Shown one piece after another: positions 12,916-24,238 of a stretch of 64,000 nt of DNA. The DNA lies in assembly GCA_964034945.1 (NCBI GenBank), contig OZ035960.1:21563487-21627486 (forward strand). The letters run 5' to 3'. The notes under the pieces were generated by a model that was not told the DNA's origin, made no database searches, and saw nothing but the letters and a program-made list of their open reading frames with translations. This DNA is from Chrysopilus asiliformis (lineage: Eukaryota > Arthropoda > Insecta > Diptera > Rhagionidae). The first letter of the stretch is position 1. The number at the start of each line of letters is the position of its first letter. The position numbers and the translations under genes are program-made.

Positions 12916-13171
12916 TGAGGCGTTAAAAGCTAGAGTGGACCAACTCACATGACGAAATCGTGATTTTTTTTTTGTGTTTGAATCACTATTGCGAGTGAGT
13001 TTCTAGATAAAAATGTTTGGATGCACAAAAGAACATTTCAACATTGAGTCCACAGAAACAGTCCACAGAATGTTTTTTTTCCGAAAATTTACAGTCAATA
13101 ATAGTACAAAAGTGGAAAAGCTTCAAAAACTCGATTATGTGGGTTGGTCCACTCTGGCTTTTAACGCCTCA
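12916..13171. mobile_element. MITE, family TGAGGCGTTAAAAG, copy 2 (inverted relative to copy 1)
   Basis: 256 bp with the same inverted ends as 4991-5239 and the same interior in reverse orientation. The flanks read AAT before and ATT after the element, so the target duplication is less clear than for the other two copies. Confidence 0.78.
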
Positions 13172-13174
13172 ATT

Positions 13175-15770
13175 AGCTGGTACTACATATGTCCTAACTT
13201 AAGTATTATGTTAAAACTGTTTCTTCGACTTTAAGTTTTTTAAGAGTTAAAAATTTTGTGCCTTTAGACGCTTGAGATTATCAAAATACTCAAGCTACAT
13301 GTATTAACAGTTAACAGTTTTAAGAGATTTAAAAAAAAATCAGATTAGTATAATTAAAAAATTACACGATAACGGTTTGAAACGATTTCAACGAATACAA
13401 AATTTGCTCTGAATACAAAAGAAGTTCTAGAACTAGATTAGCAGTACTCGCGATGGAAAATTTCTCACCCATTTTTCTAGTTCCATATTTCAAATTCAAA
13501 GCAACGGTCACAATCATTTTCCAAGAATCGTTAATTTTGTCACGTTCCCGTGCACACAGTATTAGTTAAGTAAATTTGGTATTGTCGTAATTATCGTATG
13601 AATATTTTAATAAATTAAGCTGAAAATTTTGGTTCCCAATGAAAAACGAAAACCTCTCAGATAGTAGATACTTCGAAAAATTCGATTTCACCAGAAAGAA
13701 TTTTGCGCAATGCTGCCGTAAAAGTTGTTCCATCGCGACTGGAGTTTTTTTGTGTTTACTGTATGAAATGTGATAAATGAAATTTCACTATCGCCCATAA
13801 AAACCCTGCAATTGCATGATGGCCCGCATCGATCCATTCATCCATCGATTGGTTTGTGGATTTGTCCCAGTAACACACCACACAGTTCAGCCAACAAACG
13901 CACCTCACCAGGTAAGTATGAGCATAAAATATGCGCACGATTTGGATACGTATGGATTGGACGGACATACCAAGGCGTACCTAACCAGTCAGTCTGCAAA
14001 AAGAGAAGATACTCGCACTGAACTGAAGCTAAAGCCAATGAATCCGGGTCAATAAGACGTCTTAGTTGTCAGGTAATTGGAAATCGTTCGAGAACACCAA
14101 AATAGATTGTAAAAAGCACACCTTACTTGTGGCATGCTACTTACTGTATTTTCTTAATACCCTATATGATCAAAGGGTTGATTGTGTTTTTTTAGCCCAT
14201 TTGCCGGACAAAAAAACAATGTAAAAATAAATAACGCTTAAGTTTTGTAAATATATCTTTTAGTGTGTGTAGCACGGTATCTTCGAAAAATTGACATGGT
14301 CTTAATTTTTGTTAAGACTCTCCCACAGTAGTCGTAATTTGTTTATAGTAAAATATGTTCAGAATTTGGTCTCCCATAACTTTTCTATACATCAACTCAG
14401 ATCAGAATTTAATGCGAATCTAGAAAAGTTTCTAACTGATTTTTTCGAACCTTTCTGCCAGCATATTTAAACTGTAGTTTTGGGTCAGGTCATCGAACGA
14501 ACATTTTTTAAACCTCTTGTTATGCAATTCATTAATTTCGAACTCGATCGTTAAAAATTACGAAAATTGTGATTAAGGGGTAGGGATTGGCTTGACGGCG
14601 GTACCACACTTTATCCAGAAAATAGCGAAAAAGCGTGACGTTGGGGTAAAGATTTGAAAGGTTGAAAATTAGCGTGACATATTTTATACAGCCCGATTGA
14701 ATCTTGAAATATAAAGCAAAAATATGTAAAATAACATTCTAGACGCTTTTTGTTTCAATATTTTTCAATACGGCTTACCGTTTCCAAGAGAATTGCAGAA
14801 AAAACTTTTCTGTTGTTATGAGGAAAGAACGAAGGAAATGTTTTAACAGAATAACTTCTGGCCTATATTTTAATCTACCTTATGATTATCGAAACTGCAA
14901 AATTTAATGAAATTCCGTCGAACCGTTGTTGTGTTTACTGGAAACAAACAAACCCGAATTGCGATTTTGACCCCAATCGGCTTCAAATGCCCCCAAAAAA
15001 TTTGAACAAACAGCTTTTGAACAAACAAACAGATACACGTTCCTCTTTTTATTTATATCATCAGTAAGGGTATGCTACAACTGTAGCTTCTTTATGCTTT
15101 TTAAATATCAACGATATTGAATTGAAAACGATTTTTATGCATTGCTTGGCTAAGCTATCATTTAGTTCATTTCACAATAAGTAAGTCCGGCTTGCATTTA
15201 TAAGAGAAGTAAAATAACCAGTCTTTATTCTATGTTGCTCTTAACCACCTAGCGTAGCATTATGAAGTTGAAGGCACTTCCAGTTTTTTTATATTTATGT
15301 ATTTATTAGGTAGACACTTGTGCCAATAGCAACAATCGATATTTCCGCCAGGTAAATATATTTTCCATTTAGGAAGTAAGTCACTCAGTCAGTGGATTCC
15401 TTTTCGAAATACCGGACAAAGATCTTTTTGGTAATGATAGAAGGAAAGACTATTGGGTATTGGGTATTGGGTAAAAAATATTTGATCAATGAATCAATTG
15501 AAATCTTGATGTGCAAAATAAAATCTGGGCGCTGTTAATACGATTTTTATCGCCTCAGGATTCGGACTGAGTAACAGATCAATCAAATTAAATGAAAGCT
15601 ATACGATGACGCGATATTAAATACCTGTCCGTTAATGTAAAAGTTTTGCGGACCTAATTCTCGGACACATTCCATGGAACAACAACGGCACTACATTTTA
15701 ACACTGTTTTCTCATTATTTCTTTAGAATTTCAGGAATTTTTCTTGCAAAAATGTTTTCTCTTTTATCTG
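13175..15770. other. Intergenic stretch; possible plus-strand leader exon at 13.8-14.07 kb
   Basis: No protein gene recognised. On the plus strand a less AT-rich block at 13800-14072 has two good donor sites, CACCAG|GTAAGT at 13914 and GTCAG|GTAATT at 14072, and could be an untranslated exon, but nothing independent supports it. A nine-base word (TTGGGTATT) is repeated in tandem near 15451-15475. Confidence 0.3.
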
Positions 15771-15778
15771 CCACTTAC

Positions 15779-16056
15779 CTTAAAGAATTATCAACGATAT
15801 CTAAATAATAATGAATTTTTCACAAAATTAAAACTTCACCGAGTAAATAATCCTTGCCGAGTATTCTTCGATACGTAACTATCACGGATTTGATTTGATC
15901 GACTGATCGATCCGATAGCACCTTAATCACTGAACAAACTCGCTTAATCCCAGGTGTGAATGTAGCTCGATTCGAGATGAGTACTCGTCGCACTTGTGTT
16001 ATCAAGGAATATAAATTGCAATTGAATACCTTTCGTTATAGTGGCACTTGATGACT
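15779..16056 (-). other. Candidate 5' untranslated exon, ATG-free
   Basis: Minus-strand segment from a predicted start at 16056 to a consensus donor AAG|GTAAGT at 15779/15778. The 278 bases contain no ATG on the transcribed strand, which is unusual for this length and typical of a leader. The nearest minus-strand gene that needs an upstream leader is the lectin (its coding exon starts behind an acceptor at 1078), about 15 kb away; that link is speculation. No coding capacity is claimed. Confidence 0.4.
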
Positions 16057-16087
16057 GCCTCGTAAAACGTGCAGTACTCAGTTTATA
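16050..16087 (-). promoter_or_regulatory. Candidate TATA/initiator core promoter
   Basis: On the minus strand TATAAA occupies 16087-16082 and a GCAGTCAT initiator-like word has its A at 16056, 31 bases downstream, which is the standard TATA-to-start distance in flies. It sits directly in front of the ATG-free segment ending in a perfect splice donor. Seen: motif positions. Inferred: that it is used. Confidence 0.4.
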
Positions 16088-16089
16088 GC

Positions 16090-17860
16090 TGTCCCCAAAT
16101 TGTGCCCCATCTTATCCCATCCAGCGCCATGCTATCCCATCCCATGCAACCAACATCATTCTTGCTTACTTACCACAATGAATATCTACAATCTGCCACA
16201 GCCAACAATCTATCAAAGCGAAAGAGTTCAGGTATTCGCCAGTCCATCATCTACCTGTGTTTTGCAGCAGTTTTGCGGTAAGTTTTCAACGTTTTTTTGG
16301 TTGCCGAAGATGCCAACCGTTGAATGATTCGTTAGTATATCAAAATTGAGGGGAAATTTTGATTCGAACCAAGTAGATGTGTGGGTTTATGCGCTTCAAA
16401 CAAGTTCGTTGTTCGATCATACACTCCCAGTTATTTCTGCTGTCATGTTCTTGATTTGTAAAATGTAAATATGTAATTTGGAGATAGTCGGATTTTAAAC
16501 TCGCTTTCATATTAATTAATTTTTTAAATTAAAATAATTAATATCAGAGAATCGAGTAATTCCAGACGAAATTATAACCCCATAATTTTTGGTTTAGTGT
16601 TTTAGGTAGTCATGGGACATTTTTAAACGATAAACAGGGTATAACAGGTTTGCTCTACCATTTGTAACGCACAGAACTAATTGTCGGGCAGAAGAATTGC
16701 AATTAGAAAAATATGGTCAAACTTAATCTATTTGAAAATTTAAAATCACCTCACAGGGTATTTGACGATTTCCTGAAGACCGTAGTTTTCATTATATTGT
16801 TTAAAACGTTTTCCATTTCTTCCTAAAATTTCAACGGTGGGACGAAGGCTCCAAACTCCATCGCGGAAAATTGAGATAGGGGGTAATTCCAAAAAAGGTC
16901 CAAAAAACCTAAAATTAGCGTGATGAATTTTATGGACAGTTTTTTATCTAACAACTAGAAAAAAAGTATGAATAATTTACCTAACAAGATCTCAAAAATG
17001 AATAAAACCATTGATTCGAATGAATACACGTTTATAAATATGAAAAACGATTTTGAAGTATGGGGTCAAGTTTTTAAAAGAGTAAAATCCATTTTACCAC
17101 GCCACCACATTTGGTAGTGACTTTTTTGAGTTGAAATTAAATGCCTTATGATGTCATCGCTAATTGCTGTATTGAATTTTTCGAATACGATTTACTCAAT
17201 TGAAGTCATTTCCATACAAATTCAAAACCATCAACTGAAAAAATCATTAGGCAATGCAATAAATAAACCACAATTACATTCATGTTCTAATTGAATGTCG
17301 TAATTTAGCATATTTAAAAATATGATCCACATGTGTATGCTGAAATTGCGTAGAATTATTTTGCATAATGTTTCCAGCAACTTTTTTTTCGACTATTTAT
17401 TCCTCTATACTATAGTGTTATCTATAGTGTTATCGAAAGGGCCATTTAAGATCGAAGCAATGACCCATTCTATGACATTTCACGGCGATCAAGGTTAGAG
17501 TATTTTTTTATTCTTTCCATTATTTGTAATAAAAAGTGGTAAAATTTCTGGTTAAATTCAGAGAATTTCGCAAAAAAATTAATTTATTCTAACGCTTTCT
17601 TAATACATTTTACTATTTCTGTGGTTTGAACGCACTTTGTTTCAAACTACAAATTTTGTTAGCATAAGCGGACTTTATTTGAATGTTTTTCATCCTAAAT
17701 TACTTATGCGTAATCCACTCGAATTAAATGGTTAATGCATATAAGAGCTATTTCTGGTTCGGTGAAACCTTCGTCAGGAGTATCGGAAAACGTGAAAACC
17801 CTCAGCTATATCTAATCGGATTTGCGAATGGATGGAGATTTGCTTCGTTCAGAGTTTTAT
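16090..17860. other. Intergenic stretch without recognised features
   Basis: AT-rich sequence upstream of the candidate promoter and up to the mini-mariner. No coding exon or clear repeat seen. Confidence 0.45.
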
Positions 17861-17863
17861 ATA

Positions 17864-18774
17864 AAGGGTGGTTAAATTTTAAGGGCCGATGTTGAATGTG
17901 AACTACACCTAAACGTCAAGTTTTTTTCTGCATTTCATTTGACATTTCTCAATTTCAGACTAACTCAATTTGAACCATGGAAAGATACACAATCGAGCAA
18001 CGCGTTAAAGTTATTCAGGCTTATTATGAAAATTTTCGAAGAAAATCATCTTCAGTGATGAGGCACATTTTCACCTCAGTGGATTCGTCAATAAGCAGAA
18101 CAGCCGCATTTGGGCGAATGATAATCCAAGAGTGATTGTCGAAAAACCAATGCACCCACAAAGAGTGACTGTTTGGTGCGGTTTATGGGCTGGCGGCATC
18201 ATCGGGCCGTATTTTTTCCAAAATGAGGCCGGTCAGGCAGTTACTGTGAATGGTGTTCGCTATCGTGAGATGATAACGAACTTGTTATGGCCCGAATTGG
18301 AAGATATGGATGTGGACGATATGTGGTTTCAACAGGACGGTGCCACTTGCCACACAGCTACCGAAACAATCGCTCTTTTGCGCGACAAATTTAATGGCCG
18401 TGTTATCTCACGTGGTGGCGATGTCAATTGGCCGCCAAGATCATGTGATTTGACACCGTTGGACTTCTTTCTTTGGGGTTATTTGAAAGAAAAGGTGTAC
18501 GTCGATAAGTCAGCAGCAATTCAAGAGCTAAAGGATGAGATAATTCGGCACATTAACGGCATAGAACCTCAATTATGCCTCAGCGTCATCGAAAATTTGG
18601 ACCATCGGATGGAGGTGTGCCGCCGAGGTCGCGGCGGCCATTCGATTGTGTATCTTTCCATGGTTCAAATTGAGTTAGTCTGAAATTGAGAAATGTCAAA
18701 TGAAATGCAGAAAAAAACTTGACGTTTAGGTGTGGTTCACATTCAACATCGGCCCTTAAAATTTAACCACCCTT
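17864..18774 (+). mobile_element. Internally deleted mariner/Tc1-superfamily transposon with 133-bp inverted repeats
   Basis: 911 bp flanked by TA duplications (17862-17863 and 18775-18776). The arms 17864-17996 and 18642-18774 match over 133 bp with a single visible difference, beginning AAGGGTGGTTAAATTTTAAG. An intact member of this superfamily is about 1.3 kb, so roughly a third of the transposase gene is missing. The near-identical arms indicate recent activity, probably moved in trans by a full-length relative. Confidence 0.92.
17977..18683 (+). pseudogene. Transposase remnant of the mini-mariner
   Basis: ATG at 17977 starts MERYTIEQRVKVIQAYYEN, then an internal deletion near 18030 joins it out of frame to the catalytic domain. 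That domain reads in the frame of 18051: SDEAHF (first Asp), FQQDGATCH (second Asp) and WPPRSCDLTPLDFF (third Asp), with 36 residues between the second and third Asp. The stop is at 18681-18683. The N-terminal DNA-binding helix-turn-helix part is mostly gone, so it cannot make active enzyme. Both the first codons and the last 15 or so codons lie inside the inverted repeats. Confidence 0.9.
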
Positions 18775-18779
18775 TATTA

Positions 18780-19092
18780 CTAGCTTGCATACCCGTCGTT
18801 GCCGGGTTAAGTTTTTTCAATTTTTTTTTGTCTATGTTGGAGCTAAACTTTAGGCCAATCGGCTCGGTAGTTTCCCCGCGAAAGAGTAACATAGACGAAG
18901 AGCTAAGTTTCGAGATCACTTTACCCCCTCCCCTTACTCCCCCACCTCTCGGGCTACTTTTTAATAGGTCTATGTTGGGGCTGGACCCCCGACGAACATC
19001 TATGCCAAATTCCAGGCCAATCGGTTCAGTAGTTTTCCCGCGAAAGAGTAACATAGCGCAAAAACTAAGTTTCGAAATCACTTTACCCCCTC
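18780..19092. repeat. Imperfect tandem repeat, two units
   Basis: Two units, 18832-18935 and 18968-19092, share TCTATGTTGG, the word GGCCAATCGG(C/T)TC(G/A)GTAG, CCGCGAAAGAGTAACATAG and ATCACTTTACCCCCTCC. The stretch starts with CATACCCGTCGTTGCCGGG right after the mini-mariner. It looks like the tail of an old dispersed element; reading frames on both strands here are repeat artefacts. Confidence 0.6.
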
Positions 19093-19095
19093 CTT

Positions 19096-19555
19096 TTGAT
19101 AAAAAAAGTTGAATTTAGCATGTCCGTCCGTCCGCCTGTCCGTCCGTCTGTCCGTCTGTCTGTGGCGCGGATTACGGGTGCACGGATTGAGCTAGAGACT
19201 TGAAATTTTGCACAGATCCGTTTTTCGTAAAATGTGAGGCTAAGTTCGTTAATGGGCAAAAATGGACCATTAGGGGGGGGGGGGGGGTACCCCCCATACG
19301 AACGAAAACTTTTTTTCTGAATATCTCAAAAACGGTGAATTTTATCAAAAAAGTCCAAGAACAAAAGTTATTTAGGATATGATTCTACATAAAACTCCCA
19401 TACACGAAAATCCGATTGGAATAAATTTTAAAAAATCTTTTTGGAAAGTTTGACTTCAAAGTGGAATTTTGGTACAACTGTTCGCTGTTCCCTTAAATCA
19501 CCATACGGGTTTTCAATAATTGCCAGATTGGCAATTATAGCTTTTGTTATGTTTA
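19096..19555 (-). mobile_element. GTCY-core element, type A, copy 2 (one end truncated)
   Basis: Reverse orientation: (GTCC/GTCT)n microsatellite at 19119-19163, core GATTGAGCTAGAGACTTGAA at about 19186-19205, a run of G at about 19274-19287, and the inverted end TCACCATACGGGT at 19498-19510 followed by the hairpin AATTGCCAGATTGGCAATT. The opposite end (ACCCGTATGGTGAAACC) is missing. Confidence 0.6.
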
Positions 19556-19559
19556 TATA

Positions 19560-21290
19560 TTAGTTATGATATGATATCTCTTAATTCTTAACAATTCGAT
19601 TTACGAATTAGTTGGAACTTTACGGCCGGCGTGGTTAATTTGTTCCAAGGCTGCTTGGGGAATAAGAAATAATGTTGATTTAAAAAAAAATTATTTTCGG
19701 TGTATCAATAAAGTCTTTAATAAACAAATAACTAACAATCCCATCCCTGTTTTGTTATTCACAGTGGTGGTTACATAATTTGTTTAAATCCTATACAAAC
19801 ATGTGAACAATCCCATAAAAATTCCACAAAATATTGAATGAAAATTTTAATATTAAATCTTTTTATATGAGAAAGATATTTTTTGAAGAAATTTATAGAT
19901 CAAAAAATTATAAAATTATGTTAAATAGCCTTCTTACATGTTTCTTGTTAGAAAGTAAAATTTCTGATGATTGAAGTCTTTTCTGTTAAAGCATAATTTG
20001 AATTTGAAAAGATGCTTCAGCTGTGGTTCATTGACAGTCCCACCCAAAAACATCTTCTCCTCAGATTTGGTTATTTGACCGTATAGAAGCGAAAGCCAAA
20101 GTCGCAATTAAGATTTCACTTTTCCTATATGTGATAAACACGAGTTACAAAGGTAACACCCGTGTGCTAAAAAAAATACGATCAGTTAAAAATATGAGCT
20201 AATATGACAGTACATATGGTGACATTATTACAGGTTAAAAGGTTAATTAGACTTCTCGCTAATTAACGACGAAAACCAATTACGTTTTATACAACCAAAT
20301 ATTCTTCCTGGATGAAAAATATTATTTGTTATTATTTGGACTGCAAGTAAAAGATTGATTTGGTGAGAAATAAACTTTTAATTGAATACTAGGACATATT
20401 GAAAAAAACTTGTACAAGAAAACTCTATATCTAAAATTTAAACAAACAATTTTTATCAAATTTGTACATAATTTCATATCTTATTTCTGTCTTAAAGTCA
20501 AAAAATTATTGCTGAATTTATTCATTTTTTAAGTTTTATTTATTAAAACATTCGAAAATTTTGATTCTGAGAAAGAGAATAGTACAGAAATGGTAGCAAA
20601 AGTATAATTTCTACTAACATTTGAACACTTTTTAGGCCACGGAACTTTTTAACAAATTTTCGTGTTTTTTCACAGATCCTATAATTAAAATAAAAGTTCC
20701 ATGGCTCTAAGAATATCTAAAGGGAAACTCTGAGTGAGCGCATAACCTTAACGAAAGACAGACAGACACAACGGTTTTTTTTTTAAATTCGAAAAAAGCT
20801 TTTATTTAGCTTGCTTTTTAAAAGTTTTTTTTCGTTTGTTTTGTTATCTGTTTGTCAGGGTCAAATCTTGTAATCAAATTTTGGCAAACTTCAACACATC
20901 CGATTATCTTAAAATTTTTCACACATGTGTAACTCCAGTGATAATAAAATATGTATATACACATACACCAAAAACGAAATCGTAACAGTCAGGCGCCATA
21001 TTGTATAAATTAATTATTCCAAGTGTCCATCGTGTGGGGTCTTAAATGAAAGGTCTTGAAGAAATATTCATAAATTCGTTTTTTAAATTTCGGGTAAAAA
21101 ATTAAAAGGTTTTTATTTAAAAAATGTACTCAAAGGAAACAAATAAATTTTTAGTTCTTGTGTATCAGAAATAAAAACGAAATAAAAGTATTAAAAAAGC
21201 AAAAAAAAATATTTATCTCATAAAAATTTCGTATTTGACGAATTGACTTGGCAATTGTGGCTTTTCTTATGTTTGGTACATTTTTTAATA
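19560..21290. mobile_element. AT-rich spacer with a degenerate GTCY-type element (about 20680-20900)
   Basis: Apart from AGACAGACAGACACA near 20757-20771 and following sequence GGGTCAAATCTTGTAATC that resembles, inverted, the block at 35300-35330, nothing is recognised. A tail-like GGCAATTGTGGCTTTTCTTATG lies at about 21250. No gene seen. Confidence 0.4.
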
Positions 21291-21296
21291 ATTTTT

Positions 21297-22144
21297 TTAA
21301 AATTTATTGATTAATGATGCGAAACTTTCTAAAATTTGACACAACCGGCTGGATTGTCCATTAATTTTACTAAACAATTCAACAATAGTCGATCCACTGG
21401 AAAAGGGCAGTTTTCCCCGAAGAAGTGGAGGTAGTTCTTTCGACGAAATACTAAGGGGCCTTAGAGCATATGTGCCGGCTTTAATGGGGCATTTCTTTGT
21501 GATGTTTGTATACGAGAACACTTTGTTAGCAATAATTCTTGATATGAGGCGTTAAAAGCTAGAGTGGACCAAGCCACATAATCGAGTTTTTGAAGCTTTT
21601 CCACTTTTGTACTATTATTGACTGTAAATTTTTGGAAAGAAAATTTTTGTGGACTTTTTTACTCAATGTTGAAATGTTCTTTTGTGCATCCAAACATTTT
21701 TAACTAAAAACTCACTCGCAATAGTGATTCAAACACAAAAAAATTTACGATTTCGACATGTGGGTTGGTCCACTCTAGCTTTTAACGCCTCATATGATGT
21801 CCTTATGTGTGAAAAACGTGCAAATATTCTGAGTTACATTATAAATAGTAAAATTACGCATTCCATTGGAAGCGATTGTCCATGTGAAAAAACTGAGTTC
21901 CACCAAATCAAAATTGAAGTTACAGTGCCCTTTCAATGTTCTATTGGCAATCACGCTATAGTTACAACGCATTCCAGGAACGAGAATTTTTTGTTCAAGT
22001 GCTGTAAATTTTAAGTACCATGAAGCCTGGGGATTTTTGAATTTTTTTCTTGTAAAAAATAAAATAAAAGTAATTTGGAACAAATTAAATTACCTGACAA
22101 GTTAGTAAACTTATCAAACTGAAGAATAAAAAATGTTTTATCAT
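21297..22144 (-). pseudogene. DUF1091-like secreted protein 1, coding exon split by a MITE
   Basis: Exon 1 is 22094-22144 (MIKHFFLFSLISLLTCQ, a signal peptide), exon 2 is 21297-22026. Exon 2 is interrupted by the 248-bp element at 21545-21792 plus one copied TA. Without these the frame is continuous and the protein would be 176 residues, like its two neighbours (174). It carries the four family cysteines (MRCNY, GHCNF, NICTFF, KKCPI) and the NVTQ..C and tail KAGTYALRP motifs. No other stop or shift is visible, so the break is recent. Four-cysteine proteins with a C.FF...NI...CP..G.Y pattern belong to the DUF1091 group (MD-2-related lipid-binding, including fly CheB-like proteins). The ligand is unknown. 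Confidence 0.72.
21545..21792. mobile_element. TA-flanked MITE, family TGAGGCGTTAAAAG, copy 3, inside a coding exon
   Basis: Inverted ends TGAGGCGTTAAAAGCTAGAG and complement, flanked by TA at 21543-21544 and 21793-21794. Same family and orientation as 4991-5239. It sits between codons of the DUF1091-like gene 1 and brings stop codons. Confidence 0.88.
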
Positions 22145-22449
22145 ATTTTTTTTAAAAATACTGTTTAATTCTTGTATGTTTGTTACTGTAGATATGTTGG
22201 AGAAACAAAGCAAGTCAGAAATTTGGATTTTATTGTGAATATTTTAATAAAAAGCTATTATCTGAAATTGTCAATCTGATAGTTACGCTCAATAACGAAA
22301 CATTTTTTAATCTTGATCGGAACATTTTTTTAAATTTTGATTAAACAATTTAATCTTAAATGATGTGTGGACAACAACAATTTTAAAAATAGTTGGTTCT
22401 TATATTATCCATTGAATTATGATCACATTATTTACCGCTCCACTGCTTC

Positions 22450-23032
22450 TTATTGATCGTCGATACGGAAATTTATCTCAAGGTGAACTATTAGAATCGA
22501 TTTTAGATCAATTTGACTAAACACGCTGACGTCAACAGATCCATTTCGAAAAGGGCGTTTTGTCTGAATAAATGGTGGCAATTCCTTTGAAGAAATACTA
22601 AAAGGTCTCAAAATGTATGTGCCAGCTTTGACTGGACATTTTTTGGTAAGGTTTGTATACGAGATCAATTTATTAACTATAGTTCTTGTGATGATGTCCT
22701 TGCCCATGAAAAACGTGCAATAGTCCTGAGTCACATTGTGGATGGGAAAATTGTAATACCCAGTTGAAGCAATTGTAAGTATACGCAATTTTGGCTCGAT
22801 TATATCAAAACCAAAAGTACAGGTACCTCTCAATGCTCCATTAGTAGTCAAATTAAAATTACAGCTTATTCCTGGCAATAGAGATGTTACATCAATTTTC
22901 GAAAATTTTACGTACCATGAAGCCTGTGGATATTTTTTTGTTGAGTAAGAAAAGGTTTTATCAATATTTACTACACAATACCTGACAAGTTAATAAATAA
23001 ATTGTTCCGATTAATAAAATGATTTTATTCAT
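22450..23032 (-). CDS. DUF1091-like secreted protein 2
   Basis: Exon 1 22982-23032 (MNKIILLIGTIYLLTCQ, signal peptide), intron 22924-22981, exon 2 22450-22923; 174 residues. The mature part opens ASWYVKFS, shared by all four paralogues. It has cysteines in ISCNF, GTCTF, DYCTFF and KKCPV, then KAGTYILRP. Family knowledge: DUF1091 proteins are small secreted fly proteins related to MD-2 lipid-binding folds, several linked to chemosensory or reproductive tissues. Same strand, 305 bp from protein 1 and 289 bp from protein 3, so the set arose by tandem duplication. Exon 1 length (51 nt) and splice phase 0 are identical to those of its neighbours. Confidence 0.78.
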
Positions 23033-23321
23033 TTCGGGATTTGAAAAAAAAATCACCAACGAAAGCCTGATACACAAATCGGAAAGAAGTTCTTCTTTTA
23101 AAAAATTGTGAAGTCGAAAAAAAACTGTACTAAATCATCGAGTCATGAAAATATTATCATTTAATTTAATTACCAAATCAACTTTTTATTTTTTGTTCTG
23201 ATAGTAATGCCCAATAAGTTTGGAAAATTTTTTATTTACCCTTGGAAATTAAATAATCTTGATAAACAAATTTAATTTTCAGATTTTTGTTAATTCACAA
23301 TTTAAAAAAAAAACAACAATC

Positions 23322-23882
23322 TCACTCATAGATTACACGCAAATTTATAGAAAATTGAAACAATTGAATCAAATGTCCATCAATCTGACTTAAAAAGTCA
23401 ACATAAGTAGAGCCATTGAAAAAAGAAAATGTTTTCTGCAAAAATTGTGGCATTCCCTTAGAGGAGATACTGAGCGGCCTTAACACATATGTTCCAGCTT
23501 TAAGAGGACATGTCCTTGTGATGTTTGAATATGTGAAAACCTTCTTAGCAATAACTCTCGAAATCATGTCCTTGCGCTTGAAAATTATACAAAACTTTTG
23601 CGTTACATTATGGATGGTGAAATTGTTATAATCATTTGAAACAATTGTCCAAGTTTGAAATACAGGTTCGATTATATCAAAGCTATAAGTACAAAAGCCC
23701 CTTAAAGTCCTATTGGTAATTATGCTAAAACGACAGGTGGTTTCCGGGCTCAAAACTTTTAGCTCATATTCAGAAAATTTCACATACCACGTAGCCTATA
23801 GATGAAGGACATTTGATAACATTAATATTACCTGACAAATAACTGAATAAATTAAAGTTACATACAAAATATTTTTTTTCAT
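23322..23882 (-). CDS. DUF1091-like secreted protein 3
   Basis: Exon 1 23832-23882 (MKKNILYVTLIYSVICQ), short intron 23796-23831 of 36 bp, exon 2 23322-23795; 174 residues. Mature start ATWYVKFS. The four cysteines are TTCRF, GFCTY, KFCIIF and RTCPL. Potential N-glycosylation sites are NRT, NFT, NVT and NIT. Tail KAGTYVLRPLSISS is nearly the same as in protein 1. The intron is very short for an insect, yet it has GT and TATAG borders and the frame is right on both sides. Secreted protein of unknown ligand; family assignment is by motif pattern. Confidence 0.78.
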
Positions 23883-23889
23883 TATCATC

Positions 23890-24235
23890 TGTGTTCTGAT
23901 TATAAGGAAAATTGTGAAAAAAAAAATAAAAGTCGTTCTGTTTTTTCCTATGACTTTATGATTTCATACACTTCACACAAATGGGAAAAAATATAATAGA
24001 AGTATGTTTTTTATTTATTTAATTCACGAATACAATTTTAAATACTTAGCTACGTATGGTAACCACAAAAATCAATTCGAGTATAACGCAAAATTTAATC
24101 GCCTGGAAAATTCAAAATTTTATAAACATTTTAATGTTAGTAATGGTTTTTTGTGAAAATAAAGAATTCAATTTTTTTAATGCAATTTGATAATCTTTCA
24201 TTGTTGTCAAGCGGAAAATTTTTATTTACAATTTT
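23890..24235. other. Spacer 5' of the DUF1091-like triplet
   Basis: AT-rich sequence upstream of gene 3 and left of the type A element at 24239. It should hold the gene 3 promoter, but no convincing TATA/initiator pair was identified. Confidence 0.4.
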
Positions 24236-24238
24236 TAT

